64,000 nucleotides of DNA. It comes from Actinomycetes bacterium. Lineage in GTDB: Bacteria > Actinomycetota > Actinomycetes > Mycobacteriales > Mycobacteriaceae. How positions within the stretch are numbered: position 1 is the stretch's first letter; the number at the start of each line of letters is the position of its first letter. A program made the position numbers and the translations under genes. The stretch is from contig JAEYMI010000105.1 in the NCBI GenBank assembly GCA_023461275.1, positions 62,001 through 126,000 of the forward strand, written 5' to 3'. Shown one piece after another: positions 33,433 through 42,173 of the stretch. The notes under the pieces are model-generated. The model had not been told where the DNA came from, did no database searches, and worked only from the letters and a program-made list of their open reading frames with translations.

Positions 33433-34029
33433 TCAGTCGAGCGTCGCGGCGAGCGCGACCACCAGGTTGGGTGCCAGATCGGGGTGGGACAGCAGTTCGA
33501 TGCGATCCCCCGGTTGGGCGTCGTCGTCGCGTAGTTGCAGCAGGCTCAGCGTCCGGCCGTCGCGTAGGGCGCCGACCACCAGCCGCGCCACCTTGCTGCC
33601 CGGGTGAGACCGGGCGACCTCACGCGCAGCCGATTCCGCGGCGTCCGGATCTCCGAGCAGGGGCTCGAAGGCCGAGTCGAGGTCTGCTTCGGCTTCGGGC
33701 GGGAGAACCACGATCTGCTGGATGAGGGCTGCTCCGACGACGGTCGGTGGCCAGACCGTTGTCCCCAGGAGCTCCTCGAGGTCGGGATCGGGTGCGTCGA
33801 ACGCCTCCTGAGCGATCGGACTGAGCTCGGAATCGTCGTCGGCGTCGACCAGCCCCGGGTGCGTCGCGGCCAGGACCTGCGTCGGGACCAGCGCGAACAG
33901 CATCGGCGGCTGGTTCCACCCCTCGGCGTCGACGTATTCGACGACGTCGCGCAGAGCCGCGCCCAGCGCATCGGGGGACAGGTCGATGTCCGCTGATGGG
34001 AAGTCGTCGCGATCGGTCACCTCGCCCAT
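33433..34029 (-). CDS. PPA1309-family protein
   Basis: 198 residues, strongly acidic. The sequence from DLSPDALGAALRDVVEYVDAEGWNQPPMLFALVPT to the C-terminal ELLSHPDLAPNLVVALAATLD is typical of the actinobacterial PPA1309 family. It has no signal, membrane segment or catalytic motif, and the function is unknown. The start was put at ATG 34029 (MGEVTDRDD) because upstream residues are not family-like. It lies between the PDZ protease, which it meets tail to tail with 27 bases between the stops, and the UPF0182 gene, from which it diverges. Confidence 0.75.
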   Translation of the reverse strand: MGEVTDRDDFPSADIDLSPDALGAALRDVVEYVDAEGWNQPPMLFALVPTQVLAATHPGLVDADDDSELSPIAQEAFDAPDPDLEELLGTTVWPPTVVGAALIQQIVVLPPEAEADLDSAFEPLLGDPDAAESAAREVARSHPGSKVARLVVGALRDGRTLSLLQLRDDDAQPGDRIELLSHPDLAPNLVVALAATLD

Positions 34030-34222
34030 CTTGCCGTTCGGCGGGTCTCGGCGGGAACCGGGGACCGAACCGGGGCGTTTAGTCCTCAGTAGAGTGAGGA
34101 CGCATCGCAGCAGTGTGCACCATGCACCGCCACGGTGAGTCACGCATCAAGGTCAGTCACGCACTAGTGTGACGAGCGTTTCCGGACGCGATGTCCGGAA
34201 TGAGAACATCGGGAGTGAGTCA

Positions 34223-37210
34223 GTGAGCGTTCGCGGGCCGGCGGGTATGCCGACACTGTCGCGGAGAAGCAAGATCGCCATCGGAATCGGCGCGGCGATC
34301 CTCATCCTGCTCCTGGTGGGCCCACGGTTGGTCTCGATCGCCACCGACTGGCTGTGGTTCTCCGATCTCGGCTACACCCGGGTGTTCTCCACGATCACCT
34401 GGACGCGCGTGATCTTGTTCCTCGTCACCTCGATCGTGGTGGGGGTGATCATCTTTGGGGCGATCGCCATGGCGTATCGGTCGCGACCGGTCTTCGTGCC
34501 GGCCACCGGCCCCAACGATCCGCTCGCCCGCTACCGCGCGACCGTGACCGCGCGCCCGCGCTGGTTCTCGATCCTGCCCGCGGTGATCATCGGTCTGCTC
34601 GCCGGTCTGGTGGCGCAGGGCTCATGGGCGACGGTGCAGACCTTCCTGCACGGACAGAGCTTCGGGGTCCGCGACGCACAATTCGGACTCGACGTCAGCT
34701 TCTACGCCTTCGATCTGCCGTTCTACCGGTTCCTGCTGAACCTGTTGTTCGTGGTGATCGTGGTTGCCTTCCTGGCGAACCTGGTGACCCACTACCTGTT
34801 CGGCGGTATCCGCCTCGGAGGCGGGTCGAGCACTCCGTCGATGAGCACGGCAGCCCGCGTGCAACTGGCCTCGCTGGCCGGGACCTTCCTGATCCTCAAG
34901 GCCGTCGCCTATTGGTTCGACCGGTATTCGCTGTTGTCGAGCACGCGCAAGCAGGAGATCTTCACCGGCGCAAGTTATACCGACATCAACGCGGTGCTCC
35001 CGTCGAAGCTGATCTTGATGTCGATCGCCATCATCTGTGCGGTCGCGTTCTTCGCGGGCGTGATCATGCGTGATCTGCGGATCCCCGCGATGGCGACGGC
35101 GCTGATGTTGTTGTCGGCCATGCTGATCGGCGTCGGTTGGCCGATGGTGATGGAGCAGTTCTCGGTCAAACCGAATGCCGCGCAGAAGGAATCGGAATAC
35201 ATATCCCGGAACCTGACCGCCACCAAACAGGCGTATCGGATCAGCGACGGCACCGACGTCATCTACGAGCGGAACTGGACGGCGCAGGCCGCCGATCCCG
35301 CAGCCGTCAACAGCGATGCCGCGACCCTGTCCAACATCCGCATCCTCGACCCGAACGTCATCGAGCCGGCGTTCACCCAGCGCCAGAAGCTCAAGAACTT
35401 CTACGGCTTCCCGACGCAGCTCGCCGTCGACCGGTACACCGTCGACGGGCAGAAGCGTGACTTCGTGGTCGCCGCACGTGAACTCGATCCGAGCAAGTTC
35501 GACGCGAACCAGCAGAACTGGATCAACAAGCACACCGTGTTCACCCACGGCAACGGCTTCATCGCGGCGCCGGCCAACACCGTCGACGAGGCGTCGTCAG
35601 ATGCCGAGAGCGACCGCGGCGGCCTGCCGGTCTTCGAGGTCAGCGACCTGGAGAATTACCAGACCGAGGCCTACAAGGCGAACGCGCCGATCCAGGTTTC
35701 GCAGCCGCGCATCTACTTCGGCGAGCTGATCGCCAAGGTCAATCCCGACTATGCGATCGTCGGCTCCACCGGTGGCGACCGCGAATACGACGAAGACGGC
35801 AAGAACTACACCTACACCGCTGATTCTGGTGTGTCCCTGGGCAATTGGTTCAATCGCCTGCTGTACGCGACCAAGTACACCGAGCGCAACATCTTGCTCT
35901 CGAACGCGATCAATGCCAACTCCAAGATCATCTACGATCGTGATCCCCGGGACCGGGTGAAGAAGGCGGCCCCGTGGCTGACCGTCGATTCCAAGACCTA
36001 TCCGGCGGTGATGGCCGACGGTTCGGTCAAGTGGATCGTCGACGGTTACACCACGCTCGATCAGTACCCGTACGCGCAGAAGATGTCGCTGCAGGATGCG
36101 ACAACCGATGCGCAGCAACTGAATCAGGGCCAGACCGGACGCACCCAGATCAACCGTCAGGTGTCTTATGTCCGCAACTCGGTGAAGGCCACCGTCGACG
36201 CCTACACCGGCAAGGTGGAGCTCTACGAGTTCGACCAGAACGACCCCGTTCTCAAGACCTGGATGAAGGTGTTCCCCGGCACCGTGCAATCGCGCGCGGA
36301 GCTGAACAAGCATCCCGACATCGTCGAGCACTTCCGGTATCCGGAGGATCTGTTCAAGATCCAGCGCGCGCTGCTGGCCAAGTACCACGTCGACGATCCG
36401 GGAACCTTCTTCCGTAGCAACGACTTCTGGTCGATCCCGAACGATCCGACCAAGGACGGTGCCGCCGCCCAGGGCCTGAGCCAGCCGCCGTACTACATCA
36501 CCGCGGCCGACCCGCAGACCCAGCAGGCCGAGTTCCAGCTGACCACCGTGATGAACGGTCTCAACAGCCGCTTCCTGTCTGCGTACATGACCGCGTCGTC
36601 GGACCCGGATACCTACGGCCGGATCACGGTGAAGACGCTGCCGACGACGTCGCAGACAGTCGGTCCACAGCAGGCGCAGGAGAACATGAAGAGCGCCGGA
36701 CCGGTGGCCTCGGACCGTAAGCAGGTGGAGGACACCACCCGGGTGACCTACGGCAACCTGTTGACACTTCCGGTGGGCCGCAACGGATTGCTGTACGTCG
36801 AGCCGATGTATACCCAGTCCAAGACCGATGACTCGGCGATCCCGAAGCTCTACCGTGTGCTGGTCTACTACAAGGGCAATGTCGGTTACGCACCGACAGT
36901 GGCGCAGGCGCTGCAGCAGGTAGGCATCAGCCCGTCGTCGGTGACCTCACCGGAGAGCGGTCCGGCCGCCGAAGGTGATCAATCCGACAACGGTTCACCA
37001 CAGGCTGCGGGCGTGACTGCCCCGCCGGCGAATCAGCAAGGCGCTCAGCAAGGTTCGAGCCCGGCGCGCGACGCGGCGGTCAAGGAGATCGGTGATTCAC
37101 TCGGCCAGTTGAAGGATGCCCAGAGCAAGGGTGACTTCAAGGCCTACGGTGAAGCGCTCGACCGCCTGAACAAGGCTGTGGCGCAATACGAATCGACCGG
37201 CCAGAACTGA
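34223..37210 (+). CDS. UPF0182 large membrane protein (Rv3193c-like)
   Basis: 995 residues. Seven or so transmembrane helices fill the first 320 residues (for example near 14-34, 50-75, 108-130, 165-190, 207-235, 260-285 and 290-310). A large extracytoplasmic domain of about 600 residues follows, with repeated Tyr-rich stretches, and a Pro/Ala/Gln-rich linker near 900-935 before a helical C-terminus. The function of UPF0182 is unknown although the family is universal in mycobacteria. I chose GTG 34223 because GGGAG lies 7 nt before it; the frame is open from 34169. It may stand alone in its operon, as a long hairpin follows at 37217. Confidence 0.85.
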   Translation: MSVRGPAGMPTLSRRSKIAIGIGAAILILLLVGPRLVSIATDWLWFSDLGYTRVFSTITWTRVILFLVTSIVVGVIIFGAIAMAYRSRPVFVPATGPNDPLARYRATVTARPRWFSILPAVIIGLLAGLVAQGSWATVQTFLHGQSFGVRDAQFGLDVSFYAFDLPFYRFLLNLLFVVIVVAFLANLVTHYLFGGIRLGGGSSTPSMSTAARVQLASLAGTFLILKAVAYWFDRYSLLSSTRKQEIFTGASYTDINAVLPSKLILMSIAIICAVAFFAGVIMRDLRIPAMATALMLLSAMLIGVGWPMVMEQFSVKPNAAQKESEYISRNLTATKQAYRISDGTDVIYERNWTAQAADPAAVNSDAATLSNIRILDPNVIEPAFTQRQKLKNFYGFPTQLAVDRYTVDGQKRDFVVAARELDPSKFDANQQNWINKHTVFTHGNGFIAAPANTVDEASSDAESDRGGLPVFEVSDLENYQTEAYKANAPIQVSQPRIYFGELIAKVNPDYAIVGSTGGDREYDEDGKNYTYTADSGVSLGNWFNRLLYATKYTERNILLSNAINANSKIIYDRDPRDRVKKAAPWLTVDSKTYPAVMADGSVKWIVDGYTTLDQYPYAQKMSLQDATTDAQQLNQGQTGRTQINRQVSYVRNSVKATVDAYTGKVELYEFDQNDPVLKTWMKVFPGTVQSRAELNKHPDIVEHFRYPEDLFKIQRALLAKYHVDDPGTFFRSNDFWSIPNDPTKDGAAAQGLSQPPYYITAADPQTQQAEFQLTTVMNGLNSRFLSAYMTASSDPDTYGRITVKTLPTTSQTVGPQQAQENMKSAGPVASDRKQVEDTTRVTYGNLLTLPVGRNGLLYVEPMYTQSKTDDSAIPKLYRVLVYYKGNVGYAPTVAQALQQVGISPSSVTSPESGPAAEGDQSDNGSPQAAGVTAPPANQQGAQQGSSPARDAAVKEIGDSLGQLKDAQSKGDFKAYGEALDRLNKAVAQYESTGQN

Positions 37211-37216
37211 TCGACA

Positions 37217-37265
37217 GCAGCGGTATGCATTTGTCGCGCCAGCCGCGACAGATGCATACCGCTGT
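37217..37265. repeat. Long inverted repeat after the UPF0182 gene
   Basis: A stem of about 22 bp, with two G-T wobbles, has arms at 37217-37238 and 37244-37265 around CCAGC; each arm contains GCGGTATGCAT. No T-run follows. It probably ends the UPF0182 transcript or protects its 3' end. Confidence 0.7.
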
Positions 37266-37303
37266 CTGGTGATCCGGGGCTGCCGGCCGAGTAATCCTGC
37301 TGC

Positions 37304-37344
37304 TGGTCGAGTGCCGCGAGCTTGCGAGCGGTGTATCGAGACCA
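37304..37344. repeat. REP-like imperfect palindrome
   Basis: TGGTCGAGTGCCGCGAGC at 37304-37321 faces GAGCGGTGTATCGAGACCA at 37326-37344. The outer TGGTC/GACCA and inner GC-rich segments pair. The sequence resembles extragenic palindromes I associate with Gordonia and Rhodococcus genomes, but only one copy is seen here. Confidence 0.45.
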
Positions 37345-37422
37345 CACCCCATACCCCAAAACCGCAGCTCAGGAAGCGATTTGCATCCCGGTTGATCGAG
37401 TGTGTAACGTTGTGTTCACCAA

Positions 37423-37499
37423 CGCGGGGTGGAGCAGCTCGGTAGCTCGCTGGGCTCATAACCCAGAGGTCGCAGGTTCAAATCCTGTCCCCGCTACCA
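37423..37499 (+). tRNA. Initiator tRNA-fMet (CAT)
   Basis: A 77-base cloverleaf with encoded CCA. The anticodon loop is CTCATAA, closed by the stem CTGGG/CCCAG, which has the three consecutive G-C pairs typical of initiators. The acceptor stem CGCGGGG/CCCCGCT leaves the first pair mismatched (C1-U72), the other initiator hallmark. The T loop is GGTTCAAATCC. A strong terminator hairpin follows at once. Confidence 0.93.
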
Positions 37500-37508
37500 A
37501 GTTAGTGT

Positions 37509-37541
37509 CGGCCCCCCGATCACATTGCGATCGGGGGGCCG
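37509..37541 (+). terminator. Terminator after tRNA-fMet
   Basis: CGGCCCCCCGATC at 37509-37521 pairs perfectly over 13 bp with GATCGGGGGGCCG at 37529-37541 around a 7-base loop. The tail AACTCCTTT gives a short T-run. Nothing recognisable lies between it and the operator at 37666. Confidence 0.8.
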
Positions 37542-37665
37542 AACTCCTTTCGCGCACAAGCAATTGCATGTACACAGACCAGTTGCCTTCACCACACCGA
37601 CCCGCTCGGTTGCACTTTGTTCGTGGAAGCACCAGACCATGGCGATCCCGTAACAGACCCTCGGT

Positions 37666-37690
37666 GATATCATTCACCTGATATCGGAGG
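37666..37690 (+). promoter_or_regulatory. Operator palindrome and ribosome site of the toxin-antitoxin operon
   Basis: GATATCA (37666-37672) and TGATATC (37679-37685) form a 7-bp inverted repeat with a 6-base spacer. It is followed directly by GGAGG (37686-37690), which is 8 nt before GTG 37699. A ribbon-helix-helix antitoxin binding here would block its own operon. Confidence 0.6.
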
Positions 37691-37698
37691 TGATCGCT

Positions 37699-37926
37699 GT
37701 GGAGCAGATTTTGATTCGGAACCTTCCCGCGGGAACGAAGGCCGCGCTCAAGGCACGCGCCGCGCAGCACCACCGGTCCGTCGAGGCCGAGGCGCGGGAA
37801 ATCCTCGCCGACGCATTGGAACGCGAGCCGGTCACACTCGTCGACCTGCTCGGTACCGATGAAGGTGTGGACATTGAGTTCGAGCCCGAGCGACTCGATC
37901 TGACCGCTCGTATTCCTGAGCTGTGA
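37699..37926 (+). CDS. FitA/VapB-type antitoxin
   Basis: 75 residues from GTG 37699. The N-terminal VEQILIRNLPAGTKAALK is a FitA-like ribbon-helix-helix DNA-binding domain, and HHRSVEAEAREILADAL continues the helices. The acidic C-terminus EGVDIEFEPERLDL should wrap and inhibit the toxin. The GTG at 37690 is in frame but overlaps the GGAGG ribosome site, so 37699 is the better start. It is followed after 7 bases by the PIN-domain toxin gene. Confidence 0.82.
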   Translation: MEQILIRNLPAGTKAALKARAAQHHRSVEAEAREILADALEREPVTLVDLLGTDEGVDIEFEPERLDLTARIPEL

Positions 37927-37933
37927 GTCGGTG

Positions 37934-38353
37934 ATGCGGTATGTGCTGGACACCAACGTGGTCTCCGCCCTGCGGGTCAGAGGACGCAACCCACAGGTAG
38001 AGGCGTGGGCGGCATCGGTGCCGGTATCCGATCAGTTCGTGACGGCACCGACGATGGCCGAGGTCGAACGAGGCGTGGTCGCGAAGGAACGAACAGACCC
38101 GATCCAGGGCGATGTTCTGCGCCGGTGGTTCGAAGATCGCGTCCTGCCGGCGTTCGCGGACCGAGTGCTGCCGTTCGATCTGCCTGCCGCTCGGATCCTG
38201 GCCACCTATCGAGTCCCCGAACACGCTCCGCTCGACGATGCACTCATCGCTGCCATCGCCCAAGTCGCGGACATGACCATCGTCACTCGCAACACCGCGC
38301 ACTTCGAACCACTCGGCGTCGAGTGCCTGAATCCGTGGGATCGAAGCGCATAG
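37934..38353 (+). CDS. VapC/FitB-type PIN-domain toxin
   Basis: 139 residues. PIN-domain acidic residues are in YVLDTNVVSALR (Asp near 6), TMAEVERGV (Glu near 42) and PLDDALIAAIAQ (Asp near 102), and the C-terminal TRNTAHFEPLGV has the usual TRN motif. PIN toxins cleave RNA using Mg2+. With its antitoxin it forms a complete type II module. GTG 37931 is an in-frame alternative start. The module sits between the initiator tRNA and the phosphatase gene and has no counterpart at this point in the M. tuberculosis order, which suggests gain. Confidence 0.85.
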   Translation: MRYVLDTNVVSALRVRGRNPQVEAWAASVPVSDQFVTAPTMAEVERGVVAKERTDPIQGDVLRRWFEDRVLPAFADRVLPFDLPAARILATYRVPEHAPLDDALIAAIAQVADMTIVTRNTAHFEPLGVECLNPWDRSA

Positions 38354-38370
38354 CGGTGTCGCCGTGACGT

Positions 38371-39882
38371 TCAGTTCGACGAGATCCCCAACGCCCGGCT
38401 GATCGTGAAGAACAGGTCGGTCTGGTCGGTGAGGCCGACGACGTTTGCCGCTCCCGGACCGTAGGCCGCCACACGCAGCTGAGCGCCGGTGTGGCCCTGG
38501 TCCATCGCGTCGAGGTTGTCCGACGTCCCGTACGAAACCGTCAGCGGCTGACCGTCTTTGGTGGTGAGTACGCGTGTCAGGCCCGGGTAGGTGGAGTTCT
38601 TGACCACGTCGAACGGGAGCTTGGCGTCGTCGGCCGACTTCTGGATGTCCTCGGTGCTCATCGTTTCCACGGCCTGGCTGGAGTGCGCGTGGTCGGCGGT
38701 CACGATCACCAGGGTGTCCTTGTTCTCCTTGGCGAAGTCGAGGGCCACCTTGGTGGCCTCATCGAGGTCGACGGTCTCGCCGATCTGTCCGCACGGGTTC
38801 GCGGCGTGATCCTGCTTGTCGATCGAGGCGCCCTCGACCTGCAGGAAGAAGCCGTTCTCATTGCCCTTGAGCAGGTCGATGGACTTGGTCGTCATCGCCG
38901 CCAGCCGCGGAATCGACGCGGTGCGTTCCGGATTGTCGGCACAGGTGGCCGCCGGTTCGAGGTAGCCGCCCTTGGTGGCGACCGGCCCGGTCCAGCGGAC
39001 CGGCATGTTGCCGTCGGCGAACAGTCCCAGCACCGGCTTGTCCTGATTGGCCTCGGTCACCGCGGCGAGTTCGTCGGCGGAGCGCACTGTCTGGTAGCCG
39101 CGCTCCTTGGCCTGAACCTCGAGCGTCTTGCCTTGGTACTGGCCGGCTTTGGCGACCTGCTGGAAGGTCTTGGCGCCGCCACCCATCACGACGTCGGCCT
39201 TGGTCTCGAGCAGTTGCTCGGTGATCGACCCCTTGCCGCCCTTCTCCAGCGCGTTCGTCGGGCATTTCTCCGACGTCTCGTCGGGTCCGTAGCACTTGCG
39301 GGCGGTCACGTGGGCAACCTCGACAGCCGGTGTGGCGTCCTGGACTTCCGATGTGGTGATGTCGCCGGTGCCCTTGCCGGCCTCCTTGGCGGCCTGCAGC
39401 AGCGTCTTCTGCGCATTGCCCTTGATGTCGACGGAGATTGCACCGTTGTAGGTCTTGGTGCCGGTGGCCCACGCCGACCCGCTCGCCGCGGAATCGGTGA
39501 CATACGTGGGCTTTCCGCTGTCCTTGTCGATGGAGTAGTGGGTGTACTGCCCGGTCAACGGCAGCGCGTCGAGCCCGGCGAAGGCGCCACCGGCCCCCTC
39601 GGCGTAGTCACGGGCGACGGTGATCTCGGAGTCACCCATGCCGTCGCCGATCAGCAGGATCACGTTCTTGGCGCCGGAGTTCCGGATCGATTCAGCGATC
39701 AGCGCAGCGCGATCGTCGCCGGCCCGGGTCGCGCCGCCGTGCGCGGAAAGATCCCCTCGCGCAGCCGGATTGATGGTCGGCAGCGCCGTCGACGAGTCGT
39801 CACCTCCGCCGCTACTGCACGCCGCGGCGAGTGCCGCGACGCACGAGACGGTGACCACTGCCCATGATTTGCTCTGACGCAT
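38371..39882 (-). CDS. Alkaline phosphatase, PhoA-type lipoprotein
   Basis: 503 residues. The signal peptide MRQSKSWAVVTVSCVAALAAAC ends in a lipobox, LAAAC, so the protein is lipid-anchored outside the membrane. The PhoA metal and catalytic sites are present: LLIGDGMGDSE, VTDSAASGSAWATG (nucleophile Ser), LQVEGASIDKQDHAAN, VTADHAHSSQ and GHTGAQLRV near the C-terminus. It frees phosphate from monoesters. I chose ATG 39882, as the in-frame TTG two codons earlier is unlikely. The gene meets the PIN toxin tail to tail with 17 bases between the stops. Confidence 0.92.
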   Translation of the reverse strand: MRQSKSWAVVTVSCVAALAAACSSGGGDDSSTALPTINPAARGDLSAHGGATRAGDDRAALIAESIRNSGAKNVILLIGDGMGDSEITVARDYAEGAGGAFAGLDALPLTGQYTHYSIDKDSGKPTYVTDSAASGSAWATGTKTYNGAISVDIKGNAQKTLLQAAKEAGKGTGDITTSEVQDATPAVEVAHVTARKCYGPDETSEKCPTNALEKGGKGSITEQLLETKADVVMGGGAKTFQQVAKAGQYQGKTLEVQAKERGYQTVRSADELAAVTEANQDKPVLGLFADGNMPVRWTGPVATKGGYLEPAATCADNPERTASIPRLAAMTTKSIDLLKGNENGFFLQVEGASIDKQDHAANPCGQIGETVDLDEATKVALDFAKENKDTLVIVTADHAHSSQAVETMSTEDIQKSADDAKLPFDVVKNSTYPGLTRVLTTKDGQPLTVSYGTSDNLDAMDQGHTGAQLRVAAYGPGAANVVGLTDQTDLFFTISRALGISSN

Positions 39883-40027
39883 TTCCAACCCCGTTTCTCA
39901 CGATTCTCCCAATACGGACACGGTCGATGGCCCAGGTGAACGAACGGGCACGAATAGGCGTCGTCCAAGAGAAGGGTTGACGAGTCGAAGGTTGAGTCGG
40001 AGGTGAAGGATCGACTAGGCGGTCAGC

Positions 40028-40639
40028 TCAGTACAGCATCGTGCGGTAGTTGTCCTCGGCGTAGCGCTTTTCGAGGTAGGTCTCGTCGAGTTCGGGCATG
40101 AGCATCTTGGTGAGCTGGGCGGTGTTGGGTAGTTGCTCCGGATGCCACGTGTCGGGCTTCCACAGGTCCGAACGCAAGAACGCTTTGGAGCAGTGGAAGA
40201 ACACCTCTTCGACGTCGACCTCCACGGCCAGGATCGGGCGCTTGCCCTTCACCGACAGTTCGTCGAAGTAGGCGGCGTCGTCGACGATCCGTGCAGAACC
40301 GTTGATACGCAGGGTATCTCCGCGTCCGGGGATCAGTGCGATGGTGCCGACGTGCGGGTTGCTGAGTATGTTGAGATATCCGTCGACCCGTCGATTCCCG
40401 GGGCGTTCCGGTATGGCAACGGTGTGATCGTCGATCACGTGCACCACGGCGCCCGCCGGATCTCCCTTGGGGGAGACGTCGACGCGGCCGTCGGCATCGG
40501 AGGTCGCGAGGAAGACCATCGGCGTGGCGGCCAGCCACTCGAGGTGAATCGGTTGCAACGACGAGCGCACCTTCTTCACCACCATCTCGATGGGATGGCC
40601 GACGATCTCGCGAAGCTGGTCTTCGGTGGTGATGCGCAT
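40028..40639 (-). CDS. Pyridoxamine-phosphate-oxidase-family FMN protein
   Basis: 203 residues with a split-barrel PNPOx-like fold: MVFLATSDADGRVDVSPKGDPAG near residue 42, YLNILSNPHVGTIALIPGRGDTLRINGSARIV near 87, then VDVEEVFFHCSKAFLRSDLW near 140. This layout is the MSMEG_1061-type FMN-dependent family; no substrate can be assigned. ATG 40639 begins the conserved region. It is divergent from the F420-type oxidoreductase gene, with 94 bases between the starts. Confidence 0.8.
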   Translation of the reverse strand: MRITTEDQLREIVGHPIEMVVKKVRSSLQPIHLEWLAATPMVFLATSDADGRVDVSPKGDPAGAVVHVIDDHTVAIPERPGNRRVDGYLNILSNPHVGTIALIPGRGDTLRINGSARIVDDAAYFDELSVKGKRPILAVEVDVEEVFFHCSKAFLRSDLWKPDTWHPEQLPNTAQLTKMLMPELDETYLEKRYAEDNYRTMLY

Positions 40640-40720
40640 GCGTTCATGATGCCCCGAGAGGACTACGCACTGAAAGGGCGTTGTTCCGCCAGGCCATGTA
40701 CCGAACGATCGGTCACGGGC

Positions 40721-40726
40721 TATGTT
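40721..40726 (+). promoter_or_regulatory. -10 box of the F420-type oxidoreductase gene, leaderless
   Basis: TATGTT ends 7 nt before ATG 40734, and no Shine-Dalgarno sequence intervenes. Confidence 0.45.
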
Positions 40727-40733
40727 GTTCACC

Positions 40734-41771
40734 ATGCGTATCGGTTTGGGCATCAATTACTCCGGCGGCTTCAAAGAGGTGGCAGCTGAGGTCGCCGACC
40801 TCGAACGCGCCGGCGTCGACATCGTCTTCGTTCCGGAGGCCTACTCGTTCGACGCGGTCAGCGCCCTCGGGTACCTGGCGGCCGTCACCGAACGTGTTCA
40901 GCTCGCGTCGGGCATCCTGCAGCTCTACACCCGCACGCCGACGCTGACCGCGATGACCGCAGCGGGTCTGGACTACGTCTCCGACGGCCGGTTCATCCTG
41001 GGCCTCGGGGCGTCGGGGCCGCAGGTCATCGAGGGCTTCCACGGCGTGAAGTACGACGCTCCGATCGGCCGCACTCGTGAGGCCATCGAGATCTGCCGCA
41101 AGGTGTGGCGCCGCGAGAAGGTCACCTACGACGGCAAGTACTACACACTGCCGCTTCCTCCCGAGCAGGGCACCGGGCTGGGTAAACCGCTCAAGCTGAT
41201 CAATCATCCCCTGCGCGAACGCATTCCGATTCTGTTGGCAGCTCTGGGGCCGAAGAACGTCGAACTGGCAGCCGAAATGGCCGAGGGGTGGCAGCCGATC
41301 TTCTTCCTGCCGGAGAAGTCCCAGGACGTGTGGGGCGAGTCGTTGTCGGCAGGTAAGGCCAAGCGCGACCCGGCGTTGGGCGACCTCGAGGTCTACGCGG
41401 GCCCGACGCTGGCGATCGGCGACAACGTCGAACCGCTGCGGGAATTCGTCAAACCGCACCTGGCGCTCTACATCGGCGGCATGGGCGCCAAGGGCAAGAA
41501 TTTTTATCACACGCTGGCCACCAAGTACGGCTATGGCGCCGAGGCCGACCGCATCCAGGAGCTCTACCTCGCCGGCGACAAGGAAGCCGCCGCCAAGGCC
41601 GTGCCCGACGATCTGGTTCGTGACACCTCGTTGATCGGTTCGGCGTCATTCGTGAAGGAGAGGGTTCAGGCATACGCCGAGGCCGGTGTCACCGTTCTCA
41701 ACGTGGTTCCGCTCGCCGAGAATGCGGCCGGACGCATCAAGCTCATCGAACAATTGCGAGAACTCGTCTAG
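40734..41771 (+). CDS. LLM-class F420-dependent oxidoreductase (Rv3520c-like)
   Basis: 345 residues with a luciferase-like TIM-barrel. MRIGLGINYSGGF is the N-terminal strand, VPEAYSFDAVSALGYLAA, ASGILQLYTRTPTLTAMTA and RFILGLGASGPQVIEGFHG are the family's cofactor-site segments, and TFVPEKSQDVW-like and PTLAIGD regions follow. It resembles the Rv3520c family, which uses deazaflavin F420, and the substrate is unknown. The start is set by the leaderless promoter. It precedes the DUF2630 gene by 24 bases. Confidence 0.85.
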   Translation: MRIGLGINYSGGFKEVAAEVADLERAGVDIVFVPEAYSFDAVSALGYLAAVTERVQLASGILQLYTRTPTLTAMTAAGLDYVSDGRFILGLGASGPQVIEGFHGVKYDAPIGRTREAIEICRKVWRREKVTYDGKYYTLPLPPEQGTGLGKPLKLINHPLRERIPILLAALGPKNVELAAEMAEGWQPIFFLPEKSQDVWGESLSAGKAKRDPALGDLEVYAGPTLAIGDNVEPLREFVKPHLALYIGGMGAKGKNFYHTLATKYGYGAEADRIQELYLAGDKEAAAKAVPDDLVRDTSLIGSASFVKERVQAYAEAGVTVLNVVPLAENAAGRIKLIEQLRELV

Positions 41772-41782
41772 CCGCGAGCGTC

Positions 41783-41788
41783 TAGCCT
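41783..41788 (+). promoter_or_regulatory. -10 box of the DUF2630 gene, leaderless
   Basis: TAGCCT ends 7 nt before ATG 41796. Confidence 0.4.
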
Positions 41789-41795
41789 GGAAACC

Positions 41796-42044
41796 ATGGC
41801 CTCAGACTCGACGATTCACGATCAGATCACCGCACTCATCGGCGAAGAACACGAGCTGCGCGAACAGCTCGGGCGCGGCGAGATCAGCCGGGACGAGGAG
41901 AACTCCAGACTTACCGAGGTCGAGGTCGCCCTCGATCGGTGTTGGGATCTGCTGCGTCAGCGAAAAGCCCGGCGCGACGCCGGATTCAACCCCGACGACG
42001 CCCAGGCCCGACCAGCCGAGGTCGTCGAGAACTACCTGGACTGA
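41796..42044 (+). CDS. DUF2630 family protein
   Basis: 82 residues, charged and helical: IHDQITALIGEEHELREQLGRGEIS, then RLTEVEVALDRCWDLLRQRKARRDAG. The heptad-like spacing suggests a helical hairpin or coiled coil. DUF2630 proteins are small actinobacterial proteins of unknown function. About 130 bases separate it from the propionyl-CoA synthetase gene. Confidence 0.85.
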   Translation: MASDSTIHDQITALIGEEHELREQLGRGEISRDEENSRLTEVEVALDRCWDLLRQRKARRDAGFNPDDAQARPAEVVENYLD

Positions 42045-42173
42045 CCGCTCGTCGAGGACAGTCCACCGCCTGGCGCACGCACCACGCCTTCGTTTCGTGT
42101 CAGCCGTCACATCGCTAGTCTCAAGTGAGTTCAGTGACGTGCGCATCGGGGCGGGCGTGGATAGGAGTTCGAC

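Noticed and set aside
37423..37499. tRNA-fMet as the attachment site of an integrated element
   Set aside because: No integrase gene and no repeat of the tRNA 3' end are visible in the window, so only the toxin-antitoxin pair hints at it.
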